A DNA stretch of 64,000 nt, taken from assembly GCA_030018355.1 (NCBI GenBank), contig JASEFN010000004.1, forward strand, positions 88,291-152,290, in the 5' to 3' direction. The notes beneath the pieces were generated by a model. That model was not told where the DNA came from, did no database searches, and saw only the letters and a list, made by a program, of their open reading frames with translations. Position 1 is the first letter of the stretch, and every line of letters begins with the position of its first letter. The DNA is from Caldisericia bacterium. Lineage in GTDB: Bacteria; Caldisericota; Caldisericia; B22-G15. Shown piece after piece: positions 62,301 through 64,000 of the stretch. The translations under genes were made by a program, and so were the position numbers.

Positions 62301-64000
62301 TCATTTTTTCCAACCTATAATATCATTTGCTGCAATAATTCCAGAAATCACAACCCCCTCAATTCCACCACCTGGAAAAGTTGAGGCTCCTGCAAGATAT
62401 AAACCTTTTATTGGAGTTTTAAAGAATGGTCTTTTTGTTTCAATTGATTGATCAAAAGAGTAAAGTGCACCCTCTGGCATAGAGGTATATCTTTCAAAGG
62501 TTTTTGGCGTTGCTCCCTCTTTAATTAAAATTTTATTCTTAACCTCTGGTATAACCTTCATCAACTTTTCTATTGATTCATTAATTAATTTTTCTTTCAA
62601 TTTTTTATAATCCTCACTCTCTCTTTCTGGAAAATCATAATAATTTGCAGCACTTATTATCGTTATACTTGATTTATTTTGAAGAGCATAACTTGGATCG
62701 GCATTTGAATTTATAACAATATCAATATTTTGATCTAAATCTTTAATTAAATTTGGATAGTCTTTAAGATCAACATCAACTCCTAAAAATGTCATAAAAC
62801 AAGATGGTGACATTTTTAAACTTTTTATATACTCAATATAATCTCTATCAATTTGATTTAAATCAATAAGTTTTAAAAATGTTGTTTTTCCATTTATATT
62901 TGAAATAACTATATCTGATTTAAAAAATTTATCTTTTGCAATGACTCCTTTTATTTTTCCATTCTCAACAACTATTTTTTGAACTTCATAATTTGTTAAT
63001 ACCTTTCCACCATACTCTTCAATTTTTGTTTTGAGGGAATTTGAGAAGTTTTGTGCACCACATTTAGGAAAATAGCCACCAAAAAGAAAATATGAAACAC
63101 AATTTGTTAAAGCACTACTTGCATAAATTTTATCAGGTGATGCACCAATATAACCTACAAGAGAAGAAATGAGTTTTTTTAAAAACAAATCTTTAAAATG
63201 CTCATTAAGTTTTTCTTCAAAAGTTTTATTCATCCAGTCATAAAAATTTGGGTGTTCTTTTGGATAATTTACAAGATATCTTACACCAAGAACTTTATAA
63301 ATTAACTCACCTGGTAGAGGAGAACCAAAAAATTTTGTTTCTTTATAACATTCAAGATAAGCATTTTTTGCTTCATTAAAAAATTTTACAATGTTATCTT
63401 TCTCATGAGGAAATTTTTGACATAGAAGATTTATAAAACTATTTAAATCTTTTTGTTCTATTTTTTCACCATTTAAAATAAAGAGGGTTTTATTTTTTAC
63501 AAAAAGAGAGTTTTTATCTAAATTTAATTCATTTAATAAGAAATTTACTGGTCCACCTTCCCACAATCCACTTACATCTTCAACTCCAGTATTAAAAACA
63601 AACCCTTTTCTTCCAAAGGAAGAGGAATATCCTCCAACTTTATAATGCTTTTCAAGAACTAAAACTTTGAAACCCTCTTTTGCAAGTAGTGCGGCAGAAG
63701 AAAGACCTCCAATTCCAGATCCAGCAACTATTACATCATATTCATCTGGTGCTTTCTCTTTTGATTTGTCAATTTTAATGTGAAAATCATATTTTTTTAA
63801 AAAAGTTTCATAATTTTTTTTAAGAAAATATTCTGGTGCTTTTGAAGGAAAAATAATAGAAAAAATTATACCCAATAAAATTAATGAATTTGTAAAAATT
63901 ATATTCAAAGGAAAGGATGATATTAGAGATAAAATTGTGTTTAAGCCATAAATTAAGGCCCAAAATAGAGTTATTATATTGTTTACAAGAATGAAAGTTT
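62301..64000 (-). CDS. FAD-dependent oxidoreductase of the CrtI/CRTISO (phytoene desaturase/retinol saturase) type, 5' end outside window
   Basis: The frame is open to the right edge, so the N-terminus is missing; a TTG at 63908 is not needed as a start. Visible part about 566 aa. Hydrophobic segments (about first 55 residues) precede an FAD Rossmann motif V-A-G-S-G-I-G-G-L-S-S-A, followed by L-E-K-H-Y-K-V-G-G-Y. The C-terminal G-L-Y-L-A-G-A-S-T-F-P-G-G-G-I-E-G is the usual second FAD signature. The nearest families act on carotenoids or retinoids, but substrates here are unknown and the extra membrane region is unusual. Confidence 0.85.
   Translation of the reverse strand, partial: TFILVNNIITLFWALIYGLNTILSLISSFPLNIIFTNSLILLGIIFSIIFPSKAPEYFLKKNYETFLKKYDFHIKIDKSKEKAPDEYDVIVAGSGIGGLSSAALLAKEGFKVLVLEKHYKVGGYSSSFGRKGFVFNTGVEDVSGLWEGGPVNFLLNELNLDKNSLFVKNKTLFILNGEKIEQKDLNSFINLLCQKFPHEKDNIVKFFNEAKNAYLECYKETKFFGSPLPGELIYKVLGVRYLVNYPKEHPNFYDWMNKTFEEKLNEHFKDLFLKKLISSLVGYIGASPDKIYASSALTNCVSYFLFGGYFPKCGAQNFSNSLKTKIEEYGGKVLTNYEVQKIVVENGKIKGVIAKDKFFKSDIVISNINGKTTFLKLIDLNQIDRDYIEYIKSLKMSPSCFMTFLGVDVDLKDYPNLIKDLDQNIDIVINSNADPSYALQNKSSITIISAANYYDFPERESEDYKKLKEKLINESIEKLMKVIPEVKNKILIKEGATPKTFERYTSMPEGALYSFDQSIETKRPFFKTPIKGLYLAGASTFPGGGIEGVVISGIIAANDIIGWKK

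Noticed and set aside
1..64000. CRISPR arrays, rRNA genes, prophage
   Set aside because: No regularly spaced repeats, rRNA sequence or phage gene cluster was seen anywhere in the window.

Overview
The window is one contiguous stretch of a very A+T-rich bacterial chromosome. Arginine is almost always AGA, Shine-Dalgarno (SD) sequences are strong (GGAGG), and TTG/GTG starts are used fairly often. Gene content (RtcB, RNase J, bactofilin, roadblock/LC7, BMP-family nucleoside ABC transporters, two-domain copper-amine-oxidase-like stalks) suggests an anaerobic, probably thermophilic, deep-branching bacterium, for example Caldisericota- or Thermotogota-like. That placement is an inference; no rRNA gene is present to settle it.

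Layout. 1-8 kb: an RNA-processing neighbourhood (ThpR-type 2H phosphoesterase plus macrodomain, MetRS, RsmI, tRNA-Arg, RtcB), a cation exporter and a tRNA-Arg/TPR/roadblock unit. 7.9-15.2 kb: a polysaccharide deacetylase lipoprotein, a P5C dehydrogenase-type ALDH with an unusually long transketolase-like enzyme, then a methyltransferase convergent with a nuclease-fold-like protein. 15.2-31.3 kb: a large nucleoside-scavenging region. It holds a three-subunit molybdenum hydroxylase with a PfkB kinase, a PASTA lipoprotein, Rpe, a MazEF-type toxin-antitoxin pair, ribokinase, two nucleoside hydrolases around a complete BMP-type ABC importer, an MTA/SAH-type deaminase and a nucleoside phosphorylase. 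31.3-34.4 kb: a foreign-looking CopB copper ATPase island, flanked by ~115-bp imperfect direct repeats that copy the 3' end of the phosphorylase gene. 34.4-42.9 kb: peptidases PepT and M18, a frameshifted membrane-protein gene, tRNA-Ala, a PQQ-propeller/stalk protein, ProB, YchF, Fur and CinA-C. 42.8-48.6 kb: a second BMP-type importer in the opposite orientation, ending in pseudouridine-5'-phosphate glycosidase. 48.7-54.3 kb: Na/Pi transporter, Lon, ClpP, phosphoribosyltransferase, bactofilin and tRNA-Gly. 54.3-64 kb: PIG-L deacetylase, HIT protein, ferredoxin-like DUF362 protein, RNase J, M16 peptidase, PNPase, S15, and a CrtI/CRTISO-type FAD oxidoreductase that runs off the right edge.

How the genes fit together: the two importers, nucleoside hydrolases, deaminase, phosphorylase, PsuG, ribokinase, Rpe and the transketolase-like enzyme form a plausible route from imported nucleosides to the pentose-phosphate pool, with the Mo-hydroxylase able to oxidise the released bases. 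The 5' signals are also informative: an extended -10 box TGnTATAAT recurs, several genes appear leaderless, and two tRNAs sit directly in front of protein genes. The best candidates for something new are the CopB island and its short leader ORF, the ThpR-macrodomain pair near RtcB, and the tRNA-mRNA and overlapping-promoter arrangements.
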